Positions 48,150 to 56,635 of a DNA stretch of 64,000 bases are shown one piece after another. Origin of the DNA: Phenylobacterium koreense. Lineage in GTDB: Bacteria; Pseudomonadota; Alphaproteobacteria; Caulobacterales; Caulobacteraceae. The notes beneath the pieces were generated by a model that made no database searches, had not been told where the DNA came from, and was given only the letters and a program-made list of their open reading frames with translations. The translations under genes were made by a program, and so were the position numbers. The stretch spans positions 372,001 through 436,000 of the forward strand of contig NZ_JBEPLU010000001.1 of NCBI RefSeq assembly GCF_040545335.1, written 5' to 3'. Within the stretch, counting starts at the first letter, position 1. Each line of letters opens with the position of its first letter.

Positions 48150-49661
48150 GTGGAACGCATCCAGCATGACGGCGTCCTGATCGTCGGGGCCGGCCTGGCC
48201 GGGCTTTCGGCGGCGCTGGCCGCGGCGCCGACCAAGGCGCTGGTGCTGACCGGCGCGCCGCTGAGCCAGGGCTGCTCGTCGGCCTGGGCGCAGGGCGGCA
48301 TGGCCGCGGCGCTGGGCGAGGACGACGCGCCGGCCCTGCACGCCGCCGACACGATCGCGGCAGGCGCCGGGCTGGTCGATCCGGACATGGCCGAAATCCT
48401 GGCTCAGGAAGGCGCGGACGCCGTCCGCCGGCTGGCCAAGCTGGGCGCGCCGTTCGATCGCAACGAGGGCGGCGAGTTCGCCACCAGCCTGGAGGCGGCC
48501 CACTCGCGCGCCCGCGTCGCGCGGGTCAAGGGCGACCAGGCCGGACGAGCGATCATGGATGCGGTGATCGCGACCGCGCTGTCGGCGCGGCACGTCTCGG
48601 TGCGCGCCGGATGCCGCCTGCGCGGGCTGCTGCGCGACGCCCAGGGCCGAGTGCGCGGCGTGCTGGCCGAGGAGAACGGCCGGCCGATCGAGATCGTCGC
48701 CCCCGCCACGATCCTGGCCACCGGCAGCGTCGGCGGCCTCTATGGCGTAACCACCACCCCCGCCGAACTGCTGGGCGAGGGCCTGGCGGCCGCAGCCCTG
48801 GCCGGCGCGACCGTCGCCGATCCGGAGTTCGTGCAGTTCCACCCGACCGCCATCGACATCGGCCGCGATCCCGCGCCGCTGGCGACCGAGGCCCTGCGCG
48901 GCGAAGGCGCCAAGCTGATCGACGGCGAAGGCCGGCCGTTCATGGAGCGCTACCACCCGAGCGCCGAGCTCGCCCCGCGCGACGTGGTGGCCCGGGCGAT
49001 CCATGCCGAGCGCGAAGCCGGGCGCGGCGCCTTCCTGGACGCCCGCGAGGCGGTGGGCTCGCACTTCCCCGAAGAGTTCCCGGCGGTGTTCGCCGCCTGC
49101 CTGTCCGGCGGGGTCGATCCGAGGGTGGCGCCGATCCCGGTGGCGCCGGCCTGCCACTATCACATGGGCGGGATCGTCACCGACGCCGACGGGTGCACTG
49201 ACCTGCCCAACCTGTTCGCAGCGGGGGAATGCGCCTCGACCGGCGTGCATGGCGCCAATCGCCTGGCGTCCAACTCGCTGCTGGAGGCCGCCGTGTTCGG
49301 CGCACGTGCGGCGCGGGCGGCCAGGGAGGTCGTCGATCCCAAGACGCGGCCGCTGCGCTGCACGCCGGCGCCCGAGCTGCCGCCGAAGGCCCTCGCCGAG
49401 CTGCGCGCCGCCATGAGCCGCGACGCGGGCGTGGTCAGGGACGCAGCCGGCCTGACGCACCTCGTCGCCCTGATCGACCGGCTCGAGGCCGCGCACGGCA
49501 AGGCGCTGCCGCTAGCAGCGGCCCGGCTGGTGGCCGAGGCGGCGCTGGCCCGGGGCAAGAGCCTTGGCGCGCACTTCCGATCCGACGGGCCGGCGGACGA
49601 CGATCCGCAGCGGACCTTCATCAATCTCGCCTCCACAGAGACGCGCGTCGCGGCCGAATGA
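48150..49661 (+). CDS. nadB: L-aspartate oxidase NadB
   Basis: A flavoprotein oxidising L-aspartate to iminoaspartate, the first step of de novo NAD synthesis. The 503-residue protein has the FAD motif LIVGAGLAGLSAALAAAP (about 10-27), SAWAQGGMAAAL near 44, EFVQFHPTAIDIG near 228, a capping-domain region with YHMGGIVTDADG near 333, and GEYAS-like GECASTGVHGANRLASNSLL near 356. It starts with GTG at 48150 after an AAGGAGG site. Its stop overlaps the nadC start by 4 bases (ATGA). Confidence 0.97.
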   Translation: MERIQHDGVLIVGAGLAGLSAALAAAPTKALVLTGAPLSQGCSSAWAQGGMAAALGEDDAPALHAADTIAAGAGLVDPDMAEILAQEGADAVRRLAKLGAPFDRNEGGEFATSLEAAHSRARVARVKGDQAGRAIMDAVIATALSARHVSVRAGCRLRGLLRDAQGRVRGVLAEENGRPIEIVAPATILATGSVGGLYGVTTTPAELLGEGLAAAALAGATVADPEFVQFHPTAIDIGRDPAPLATEALRGEGAKLIDGEGRPFMERYHPSAELAPRDVVARAIHAEREAGRGAFLDAREAVGSHFPEEFPAVFAACLSGGVDPRVAPIPVAPACHYHMGGIVTDADGCTDLPNLFAAGECASTGVHGANRLASNSLLEAAVFGARAARAAREVVDPKTRPLRCTPAPELPPKALAELRAAMSRDAGVVRDAAGLTHLVALIDRLEAAHGKALPLAAARLVAEAALARGKSLGAHFRSDGPADDDPQRTFINLASTETRVAAE

Positions 49662-50503
49662 CAGCTCCCATCCCTGACATCCTGATCCAGCCCGTGGTTT
49701 CAGCGGCGCTGGCCGAAGACCTTGGCCGCGCGGGCGACGTGACCGCCCAGGCCTGCATCGACGCGGACGCCCGGTTCTCCGCGGTGTTCGGGGCCAGGCA
49801 GGGCGGCGTGGTGGCGGGGCTGGCCTGTGCGCGGCTGGCGGTGCTGGCGCTGGATCCCGACGCCGTGTTCGAGGCGAGTGTTTCCGACGGCGCCAGGGTC
49901 GCGCCGGGGATGGTGCTGGCGAAGGTCACGGCCAACGCCCGCGCCCTGCTCTCGGCCGAGCGGACGGCGCTGAACCTGCTCGGCCGGCTGTCGGGGGTCG
50001 CCAGCCTGACCGCGGCCTATGTGGACGCCGTGGCCGGGACCAAGGCGCGCATCGCCGACACCCGCAAGACCACGCCAGGCCTGCGCCACCTGGAGAAGTA
50101 CGCCGTCCGCTGCGGCGGCGGGCTGAACCACCGCTTCGGCCTGGATGACGCGATCCTGATCAAGGACAACCACGTCGCCGCCTGCGGCGGTGTCGCCCAG
50201 GCCCTGGAACGGTCGCGCGCGGCGGCCGGCCACCTGATGAAGATCGAGGTCGAGGTGGACAGCCTGGACCAGCTCAAGGAGGCCCTGCCCTATCGGCCGG
50301 ACGTGGTCATGCTGGACAATTTCAGCCTGGCCGACCTGGCGACGGCGGTGGGCCTCGCCGGCGGCCAGATGGTGCTGGAGGCCTCGGGCGGGGTGAACCT
50401 GCAGACCGTCCGGGCCATCGCCGAGACCGGGGTCGACGTCATCAGCGTCGGGGCCCTGACCCACTCGGTGTCGGTGCTGGACATCGGCCTGGATGCGGCC
50501 TGA
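49658..50503 (+). CDS. nadC: Nicotinate-nucleotide pyrophosphorylase NadC
   Basis: This enzyme converts quinolinate and PRPP to nicotinate mononucleotide and CO2. The 281-residue protein shows the family motifs RTALNLLGRLSGVASLT near 108, DTRKTTPGLRHLEKYAVRCGGG near 134 (long Arg/Lys cluster binding quinolinate and PRPP), KDNHVAACGG, and EVDSLDQLKEA plus VMLDNFS for the barrel C-terminal strands. It starts with ATG overlapping the nadB stop, indicating translational coupling. It completes the NAD operon. Confidence 0.97.
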   Translation: MTAPIPDILIQPVVSAALAEDLGRAGDVTAQACIDADARFSAVFGARQGGVVAGLACARLAVLALDPDAVFEASVSDGARVAPGMVLAKVTANARALLSAERTALNLLGRLSGVASLTAAYVDAVAGTKARIADTRKTTPGLRHLEKYAVRCGGGLNHRFGLDDAILIKDNHVAACGGVAQALERSRAAAGHLMKIEVEVDSLDQLKEALPYRPDVVMLDNFSLADLATAVGLAGGQMVLEASGGVNLQTVRAIAETGVDVISVGALTHSVSVLDIGLDAA

Positions 50504-50562
50504 AACGCCGGAACTAGGCCGGCTCCGAGCGGTTCCTTCTGTTCAGACGGAAAGGAACTCCC

Positions 50563-50775
50563 ATGAGCAAGCCTCCTCCGATCCCCAAGGAGCAGCGGTC
50601 CTTTCGCGGCCAGCGCCCCGACATCCAGGGCAGCGGACAAGACCGCCGGGACGCCAAGACCGGCCTGCAGTCGCCTGACCAGGGCGACGGCGACGTGAAC
50701 CTTCGCAGCCAGGGCCGTCAGGGCAATATCCACCAGAACGTCGACACCGTTCACCACAAGACCCAGGACCGCTAG
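50563..50775 (+). CDS. Small disordered hypothetical protein A
   Basis: A 70-residue hydrophilic protein rich in Pro, Gln, Arg and Gly (PPPIPKEQRSFRGQRPDI near the start, NLRSQGRQGNIHQNVD near 46), predicted to lack stable structure. Similar short proteins of this style occur in other Caulobacterales and Rhizobiales, with no known role. It follows nadC by about 60 bases with GAAAGGAA upstream of the ATG. It could be the start of a separate small operon with the next gene. Confidence 0.65.
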   Translation: MSKPPPIPKEQRSFRGQRPDIQGSGQDRRDAKTGLQSPDQGDGDVNLRSQGRQGNIHQNVDTVHHKTQDR

Positions 50776-50777
50776 TC

Positions 50778-51008
50778 ATGCCAGGCAAGCATCCGGCGAC
50801 CGAGCGCTGGGGCGGGCCAGGCGCCAGCCACGAGAACGCCAAGCGTCCTCCGCCTCCCAAGCAGGATCCCCGCGCCCCCGGCGAACCGACCAACACGCCT
50901 TACAGCCACGTCTCCGGCGGCGGCGGCGAGCGCGACCGCCATCATGCCCACGACGTGAAGGGCAAGCGGGACACCGAGGAAAACTCGACGCAACGCCGTA
51001 AGCCGTGA
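50778..51008 (+). CDS. Small disordered hypothetical protein B
   Basis: A 76-residue hydrophilic protein (KHPATERWGGPGASHENAKR, PKQDPRAPGEPTNTPYSHVS, a Gly-rich loop, then a charged His/Asp/Lys segment). It starts two bases after the stop of protein A, implying cotranscription. It lacks a signal peptide, membrane helix or recognisable domain. Confidence 0.65.
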   Translation: MPGKHPATERWGGPGASHENAKRPPPPKQDPRAPGEPTNTPYSHVSGGGGERDRHHAHDVKGKRDTEENSTQRRKP

Positions 51009-51085
51009 ATGGGCGGGACTGGCGGCCCGGCCATGACGAACCAACGGGATGACTTCTCTCACCCCTCATTGGCAGGGAGGTCGCC
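51009..51085 (-). repeat. Intergenic palindromic repeat, partial inverted copy C
   Basis: Reverse-complemented, positions about 51010-51043 read GGTTCGTCATGGCCGGGCCG followed by CCAGTCCCGCCCAT, close to module 1 of the element at 1610-1645. A CCCCTCATTGGCAGGGAGG palindrome follows near 51060. No CATATGCG module is seen here. Confidence 0.65.
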
Positions 51086-51151
51086 GTCGAGCCGTTAAAC
51101 GTATTTTGCGTATTGCGCCCGACACTTCCGGCGGGGAGTTCGGGCGGCGTA

Positions 51152-52846
51152 ATGAAGTTTGCGGTTTTTGAGTTCGACGAAGGGTTCGACGGCGTGGCGC
51201 GTGCGGCGCGGCGGATGGGACCGTCGCGCTGCGCGACGGTGGCGCTGTACTCGGTGCTGGTGGCGCTTACCCTCTCCCCTGTCTTCGCGGCCGGCTGGGC
51301 GAGCCTCTTCCTCATCGCCGAGGGATGGAGCTGGTGGGCGACCAGACCGCACATGCGCGGCGTCCCCACGACCGCCCAACGGGTTTGGTATCTCGGCTCG
51401 GCCCTGGCCCTGAACCTCGTCTGGGTGGGGCTCGCCCTCGCCTACTGGTTCGCCGCCTTCGCCGGGTCGGAATACTTTGCGCTGCTGATCTGGTCGGCCC
51501 TGCTGTTCAACGGCATGAGCCACGCCTACCGCTCGCCGCTGGCCTCGCTGATCTTCGGCGGGCCCAGCGCGCTCTGCATATGGCTGACTCCGCTGCTCGC
51601 CCCGCGCTTCCATGGGGCGGAGCAGGTCTTCGTGGCGGCCGGCGCGACCATCTATGTGGGCTATGCGATCATCTCTGCGTCGAGGGCCGTGCAGGCGGCG
51701 CACAACCTCGCCGCCGCACGCCGGGAGCTGGAAGCCCAGACACGGGACGCCCAAGCCGCCAATCAGGCGAAGTCGGCCTTCCTGGCCATGATGAGCCACG
51801 AACTGCGCACTCCGATGAACGGCGTGCTGGGGATGGCCCACGCGCTGGAACGCACCGAGCTCGACCTCAGGCAGCGGCAATACGTCGAGACCCTGCTGAG
51901 GTCGGGCGGCGGCCTGATGACCATCCTCAACGACGTGCTCGACCTGGCCAAGATCGAGAGCGGCAAGTTCGACATCCAGACCCGCCCATTCGAACTGCGC
52001 CAGGCGGTGATGCGGGCCAGCGACCTGTGGGCTCAGGCCGCGTACGAGAAGGGACTGGCCTTCACCTGCGAGGTCGAGCTGCCGGCGGGGCAATGGCGCA
52101 CGGGCGACGACGCCCGCCTGCGGCAGATCCTGCAGAACCTGCTCTCGAACGCGGTCAAGTTCACCAGCGAGGGCGAAATCCGCCTGATGGTGCGATCGGC
52201 CCTGGAAGACGGGATCATGTTCACTGTGTCGGACACTGGCATGGGCATAGACGAGGCGGTCATAGGCCGGCTTTTCCAGGGCTTCAGCCAAGCCGACACC
52301 AGTATCTCCAGGCGGTTCGGCGGCACCGGCCTGGGCCTGGCGATCTCGCGGGAGCTGGCGCGGCTGATGGGCGGCGACATTCGGGTCGAAAGCCGGCTCG
52401 GCGAAGGCTCGCACTTCACGCTGACCCTGCCGCTGGCCCCGGCCGATCCGCCGGCGCCCCAGCCGGCGGACGCCGCCGGGGCTCCGGTGACTCAGCAGCT
52501 ACAGGTGCTGGTCGTCGACGACAATCCGACCAACCAGGAGGTCGCCCGCGCCCTGCTGGAAGCCATCGGCGCCCTGGTCGACACCGTCTCCAGCGGCCTG
52601 GAGGCCCTGGCCTCGCTGGAGGCGCGCCAGTTCGACGTGGTGCTGATGGACATCCACATGCCCGGCATGAACGGCATCCAGACCCTGGAGGCTATTCGCG
52701 CCAGCGGCCGGGCGTCCCTGCCGGTGGTCGCCCTCACCGCCGACGCCATGGCCGGCGAGTGCGACCGGCTGATCGCGCTCGGCTTCAACGGCTATGTGAG
52801 CAAGCCCATCGAGCCGGCGGCCCTGGTGCGGGTGCTGACGCACTGA
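51152..52846 (+). CDS. Hybrid histidine kinase with membrane sensor
   Basis: A 564-residue hybrid kinase. The N-terminal region (about 30-200) has several hydrophobic helices (VALYSVLVALTLSPVFAAG, VWYLGSALALNLVWVGLALA, IYVGYAIISASR). It is followed by a HisKA domain with the phospho-acceptor His in AMMSHELRTPMNG, a HATPase domain (LLSNAVKFTSEG, DTGMGI, FGGTGLGLAISRELAR), and a C-terminal receiver with Asp in DVVLMDIHMPGMNG and SKPI. There is no PAS domain in the part I can recognise. No cognate regulator adjoins it. The start at 51152 begins before the first helix. Confidence 0.9.
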   Translation: MKFAVFEFDEGFDGVARAARRMGPSRCATVALYSVLVALTLSPVFAAGWASLFLIAEGWSWWATRPHMRGVPTTAQRVWYLGSALALNLVWVGLALAYWFAAFAGSEYFALLIWSALLFNGMSHAYRSPLASLIFGGPSALCIWLTPLLAPRFHGAEQVFVAAGATIYVGYAIISASRAVQAAHNLAAARRELEAQTRDAQAANQAKSAFLAMMSHELRTPMNGVLGMAHALERTELDLRQRQYVETLLRSGGGLMTILNDVLDLAKIESGKFDIQTRPFELRQAVMRASDLWAQAAYEKGLAFTCEVELPAGQWRTGDDARLRQILQNLLSNAVKFTSEGEIRLMVRSALEDGIMFTVSDTGMGIDEAVIGRLFQGFSQADTSISRRFGGTGLGLAISRELARLMGGDIRVESRLGEGSHFTLTLPLAPADPPAPQPADAAGAPVTQQLQVLVVDDNPTNQEVARALLEAIGALVDTVSSGLEALASLEARQFDVVLMDIHMPGMNGIQTLEAIRASGRASLPVVALTADAMAGECDRLIALGFNGYVSKPIEPAALVRVLTH

Positions 52847-52849
52847 GCG

Positions 52850-53539
52850 TCAGGACACGGCGTTCAGTCTGTCAGCGGCGGCCTGCGCCGCAGCCACGCG
52901 AGTCTCTACGGCCGGGCTCAGCCTGGCCTTGACCACGGCCAGCACCTCGGGCGAGGCGAGCTCGGGGCGGCCCGACTGGAACGGCGGCGACGGCGCGTAT
53001 TCAAGACCAAGCTGGATCGCCTGGGCGAAGCTTTCGCCGGCCAGTTCCGCGGCGACCACGAAGGCGAAGTCCAGGCCCGCGGTCACCCCGCCGCCGGTGA
53101 TGACATCGCCGTCGCGGACCACCCTGCCCTCGTCGACGATGGCGCCGAAGGGCCGCAGGAGGTCGCGCCAGGCCCAGTGGCAGGCCGCCCGCTTGCCGGT
53201 CAGGAACCCGGCGGCGGCGAGGATCAGGGAACCGGTGCAGACGCTGGTGAGATAGCGGGCGCCTCCGCCCAGCCTGCGGATCTCGTCCATGAAGGCCTCG
53301 TCCAGCATGGCGTCGGTCGCGCCGAAGCCGCCAGGCACGCAGAGCAGGTCGCAGCGCTCGACCTTCGCGAGGTCGGCGAGGCCGGTGAAGGTCAGGCCCT
53401 CGGCCTCCACGTCCGCGCCGCCCATGGAGGCGACGAGCACGTCCGTGTCGGGCAGGCGCGAGAGCACCTGATGCGGCCCGGTGAAGTCCAGGTGGGTGAC
53501 GGCCGGATAGAGCGGGATGACGATCTGCAGGCGGGACAT
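52850..53539 (-). CDS. DJ-1/PfpI family protein (isonitrile-hydratase-like)
   Basis: A 229-residue DJ-1/PfpI-superfamily protein. The nucleophile-elbow Cys is in LTSVCTGSLILAAAGFL near residue 100, with LTGKRAACHW after it. The preceding glycine-rich loop LLCVPGGFGATDAM is at about 66-79. The N-terminal LYPAVTHLDFTGPHQVL (Asp18) matches isonitrile hydratases, which convert isonitriles to formamides. Other roles for the family exist. It is divergent from a GlxA-type regulator (81-base gap). Confidence 0.85.
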   Translation of the reverse strand: MSRLQIVIPLYPAVTHLDFTGPHQVLSRLPDTDVLVASMGGADVEAEGLTFTGLADLAKVERCDLLCVPGGFGATDAMLDEAFMDEIRRLGGGARYLTSVCTGSLILAAAGFLTGKRAACHWAWRDLLRPFGAIVDEGRVVRDGDVITGGGVTAGLDFAFVVAAELAGESFAQAIQLGLEYAPSPPFQSGRPELASPEVLAVVKARLSPAVETRVAAAQAAADRLNAVS

Positions 53540-53620
53540 CGCTGTTCCTCGTAAGTTGACCCCGTGAGGATGCGGCGCCTAAGGTTCGGCAGAAATGACG
53601 ATCTTCCCTCGTTTACCGCC

Positions 53621-54562
53621 ATGCCCAGAACGCTGAACATCCTGGTCTTCCCCGACTTCCAGATCCTGGACGCCACCGGTCCGATCGCGGCCTTCGAGAT
53701 CGCCGCGCGGTTCGCGCCCGGGGCCTATCAGATCAGGCTGGTGGCGCTGGAGCCGGGGGCGACGAGCTCGTCGTCGGGCGTGAGCCTGATGGCCGAGGGG
53801 CTTCCGGACGAGGCGGCCCACACGCTGATCGTGGCGGGCGGCGACGGGACGCGGCCCGCCATCCGCTGCGAGCGGACGATCGGCTGGCTGCGCCAGGCCG
53901 CGGCCGGAGCCTCGCGCACGGCCAGCGTCTGTTCCGGCGCCTATCTGCTGGCCGAGGCAGGCCTGCTGGACGGGCGGCGGGCGACCACCCATTGGCAACG
54001 CTGCGCGGACTTCGCGCGGCGCTATCCCAAGGTCGTGCTGGAGCCGGACCGGATCTTTATCCGCGACGGGTCGATCTGGACCTCGGCGGGGATCACCGCC
54101 GGGATCGACCTTTCCCTGGCGTTGATCGCCGAGGATCTGGGCGAGGACGTCGCGCGGGCCGTGGCCCAGCAGCTCGTGGTCTATTACCGGCGCCCGGGCG
54201 GGCAGTCGCAGTTCTCGGCCCTGCTGGAAATGGGTGGCCAGGGCGGGCGGTTCGCGCCCCTGCTCGACTGGATGCGGGAGCGGCTCGATACGCCCTTGAG
54301 CGTCGAGAGCCTGGCGGCGCAGGCGGCCATGAGCCCGCGCAACTTCGCGCGCGCCTTCGTCGCCGAGGTCGGGGTCACGCCGGCCAAGGCGGTGGAACGC
54401 CTGCGGCTGGAAGCGGCGCGCATCCAGGTCGAGGACTCCGCCGCGCCGATCGACGCCATTGCGCGCCTGACCGGCTTTCGCGATCCGGAGCGGATGCGGC
54501 GGGCTTTCATGCGCGCCTTCGGACAACCGCCGCAGGCCCTGCGGCGGACGGCGCGCGCGTAA
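53621..54562 (+). CDS. GlxA-type AraC-family transcriptional regulator
   Basis: A 313-residue regulator with an N-terminal DJ-1/PfpI-like domain (about 5-175, with TASVCSGAYLLAEAGLLDG and VLEPDRIFIRDGSIWTSAG) and a C-terminal AraC/XylS helix-turn-helix pair (about 220-310, with LAAQAAMSPRNFARAF and IARLTGFRDPERMRRAFMRA). This is the FTR1/GlxA group. It probably controls its divergent DJ-1-like neighbour. The ATG at 53621 is chosen for the domain start; an upstream in-frame codon overlaps the promoter region. Confidence 0.9.
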   Translation: MPRTLNILVFPDFQILDATGPIAAFEIAARFAPGAYQIRLVALEPGATSSSSGVSLMAEGLPDEAAHTLIVAGGDGTRPAIRCERTIGWLRQAAAGASRTASVCSGAYLLAEAGLLDGRRATTHWQRCADFARRYPKVVLEPDRIFIRDGSIWTSAGITAGIDLSLALIAEDLGEDVARAVAQQLVVYYRRPGGQSQFSALLEMGGQGGRFAPLLDWMRERLDTPLSVESLAAQAAMSPRNFARAFVAEVGVTPAKAVERLRLEAARIQVEDSAAPIDAIARLTGFRDPERMRRAFMRAFGQPPQALRRTARA

Positions 54563-54565
54563 GCG

Positions 54566-55588
54566 TCAGTTCACCCCGACCAGGGCGACCGTGGGCGGGG
54601 TCTTGAGCTCGACCGACTGGACCGGCTGCACCAGCTTGGGCGTCTCCTTGGCGGCCTTCGAGGCCTCGACCTTGAGCGGCGCGGTCTTCAGGACGGCCGC
54701 CTGCAGCGTCTGGGATATCTGGATGTTCTGCGGCGGCGGCGCGGCCGTCAGGCTGGCGTAGACCACCCGATCCTCGGCCTTGGGCGCGACGCTCGGGGCG
54801 GCCCGGCCCGGACGGTAGAAGACGTGCATCCCGACCTCCGCGGTGCGGATCAGGCGCGGCCCCCAGTTCGGCGCGACGTTGACCGTGTGGAAGTGGGTGG
54901 CGGCGCCGACGCCCGGCACGACCTTGCCGGCGAGCGCGCGGCTGGCCACGCGCCCAGCCCGAGCCCAGGCGGCCGGCTCACGGCCACGGCGCATCGAGCC
55001 GTCGCAGGCGAAGCTGAACTGGCAGCCGACGCGCTTGCCCGCGCCCTGGAAGACCACGGCGCAGACGCTCTTCGGGAAGGCGGGATTACGGACGCGGTTG
55101 AGCACGACCTGGGCCACGGCCGCCTGGCCGGCGGGCGTTTCGCCCCGCGCCTCGTAATAGACGGCCTGGGTGAGGCATTCGAGCTCGCGCGAGCCGTTGA
55201 GCGCACCGCGCGTCGATGAACTCTGCGCCGGGGCGGCGTTCAGGCGGATCAACTGCGCCGGACTGCCGGCCGGGCGATCCTGATAGGCGGCGATGATCGA
55301 GTTCTGACGATCGCGCTGGGCCGTCTCGGCTCCGATGAAGGAGTCGTGCCGCGCGGCTAGCTTCAGCATGCCGGGCGACATGGCCTCGGCCTGCCGCTGA
55401 AGGACGTCCTCGGAGAAGCCGCCGGCCGCGGCGTCCGCGATGCGCGAGGCGCGAGCATGGTCGGTCGCCGTGCGGGCCATGCCGCCGGCCATGTAAGCTG
55501 CGCCAAGAGCCAGGCCGAGGCCCGAGCCGATCAATGCGGCGCATGTAGACGCGCGCCAATCGGCGCGGGCCTTGGATACCAGTTTCAA
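54566..55588 (-). CDS. SleB-type cell wall hydrolase, paralogue 2
   Basis: A 340-residue paralogue of the hydrolase at 43125-44333. The Hydrolase_2 domain (about 140-265) has QAVYYEARGETPAGQAAVAQ with the likely catalytic Glu, NRVRNPAFPKSVCAVVFQG, GCQFSFACDGSMRR, and ATHFHTVNVAPNWGPRLI. A signal or membrane helix precedes it (TCAALIGSGLGLALGAAYMA). It starts with TTG at 55588, like its paralogue. The C-terminal 80 residues are low complexity. It likely cuts peptidoglycan. Confidence 0.85.
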   Translation of the reverse strand: MKLVSKARADWRASTCAALIGSGLGLALGAAYMAGGMARTATDHARASRIADAAAGGFSEDVLQRQAEAMSPGMLKLAARHDSFIGAETAQRDRQNSIIAAYQDRPAGSPAQLIRLNAAPAQSSSTRGALNGSRELECLTQAVYYEARGETPAGQAAVAQVVLNRVRNPAFPKSVCAVVFQGAGKRVGCQFSFACDGSMRRGREPAAWARAGRVASRALAGKVVPGVGAATHFHTVNVAPNWGPRLIRTAEVGMHVFYRPGRAAPSVAPKAEDRVVYASLTAAPPPQNIQISQTLQAAVLKTAPLKVEASKAAKETPKLVQPVQSVELKTPPTVALVGVN

Positions 55589-55826
55589 GAAGATCGTGTC
55601 CCGTGTGGCGAGGGCGATGCGCCCCCCGACATCGTCGCCACGGTGCGCCCCTGCTCATGCTGGCGGCGTCGCGGCAGAGAGCCTGTCGATTACACGTGGA
55701 GTGACAGGCTACGGCGAAGTTGGCGCGACTTATCGCTGCCGTGGAGGCTCAAGGCAAGGCGCTATTGCGTCGCAGGCCTTATTTTTTTGGAATCTGTTAA
55801 CCGTCGAAGGGAAATTCGAAGGAACC

Positions 55827-55853
55827 TTGACTGGGTCTTTCCGTTGCTACGGC
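55827..55853 (+). promoter_or_regulatory. Predicted Caulobacter-type housekeeping promoter
   Basis: TTGACT (55827-55832) and GCTACGGC (55846-55853) are spaced 13 bases apart, matching the Caulobacter consensus TTGAC with GCTANAWC at the -10. The predicted start lies about 20-25 bases before the small lipoprotein gene. Confidence 0.55.
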
Positions 55854-55882
55854 GACGCTGTTTGGGGCTTTGGAGTAGCCAG

Positions 55883-56065
55883 ATGCAAAAGACGTTCGGC
55901 CTGATCGCAGCGGGCTTGCTGATGACCCTGCTGACGGCCTGCGGGCACAACGTCGAGCAGCGCGCCGCGACCGGCGCCGTTGCTGGCGCCGTGGTCGGCG
56001 GGCCGGTGGGCGCAGCCGTCGGGGCCGGCGCCGGGGTGCTGGTCAGCAAGGCCACCGACCGCTAG
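55883..56065 (+). CDS. Small glycine-zipper lipoprotein
   Basis: A 60-residue lipoprotein. The signal MQKTFGLIAAGLLMTLLTAC has lipobox LTAC (Cys20). The mature part AVAGAVVGGPVGAAVGAGAG carries regular Gly/Ala spacing like glycine-zipper (Rick_17kDa/YMGG-like) lipoproteins, which sit in the outer membrane. Longer in-frame codons upstream are not supported. Downstream, 54 bases later, is another exported protein gene. The role is unknown. Confidence 0.75.
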   Translation: MQKTFGLIAAGLLMTLLTACGHNVEQRAATGAVAGAVVGGPVGAAVGAGAGVLVSKATDR

Positions 56066-56119
56066 GCCAAAACCAGGCCGCCACGGGAACGCCCAAATTC
56101 GGGCGTCAGACTGGCGCCG

Positions 56120-56527
56120 ATGCTGAAGCAAGCGGTCCTCATCACGGTCGTCGCGAGCCTCGCGATGCCGGCTGCAGCCGCGTCGTCGTGGCGCGTCCAG
56201 CAGGCCTGCGCCATGCAAAGATACCTCCGCGCCACCCCGGCCTTCCCGACCGCGACCTGGGGCCGCCAGGCCTCAAACGTCTCGCTCGGCGGCGGCGGGC
56301 TATCGGCCAGCCGTCGCGAAGACGCCGCCGCCCGGGCCCAGTTCGACAGCGCCATGCGCTCGGGCCGCGCCTTCGCGGACCGCGCCGCCGCGCAACTGGC
56401 CCGCGAGAAGAACATCAGCCAGCAGGAAGCCTATCGCCGGATCGGCGCAGACGCAGGCCCGTGGCCACAGGTGACCGCCGTCCAGTGCCAAGCCCTCGAA
56501 CGCCGGTCGCGGACGGCTGCGAACTAG
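56120..56527 (+). CDS. Exported protein of unknown function
   Basis: A 135-residue protein with a signal peptide (LITVVASLAMPAAAA, cleavage near residue 21). A helical mature domain follows with two cysteines (QQACAMQRY and VQCQALE), likely one disulfide. The repeated Ala/Arg-rich helix region is SRREDAAARAQFDSAMRSG to DRAAAQLAREKN. I do not recognise the family. It lies after the small lipoprotein on the same strand. Confidence 0.65.
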   Translation: MLKQAVLITVVASLAMPAAAASSWRVQQACAMQRYLRATPAFPTATWGRQASNVSLGGGGLSASRREDAAARAQFDSAMRSGRAFADRAAAQLAREKNISQQEAYRRIGADAGPWPQVTAVQCQALERRSRTAAN

Positions 56528-56635
56528 CGGAAGCCTCGGTCTTAAAATAACTCGCCGTTCGAAGCGCTCTCCCTCCGAGAAGTCTTTCCGCTACTGCTGA
56601 CGAGAACTGACACTCGGGCGCGCTAGCGTCCGGGC

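Noticed and set aside
55572..55904. ORF between the second SleB gene and the small lipoprotein gene
   Set aside because: It crosses the predicted promoter and the start of the lipoprotein gene in another frame, with no domain or signal.
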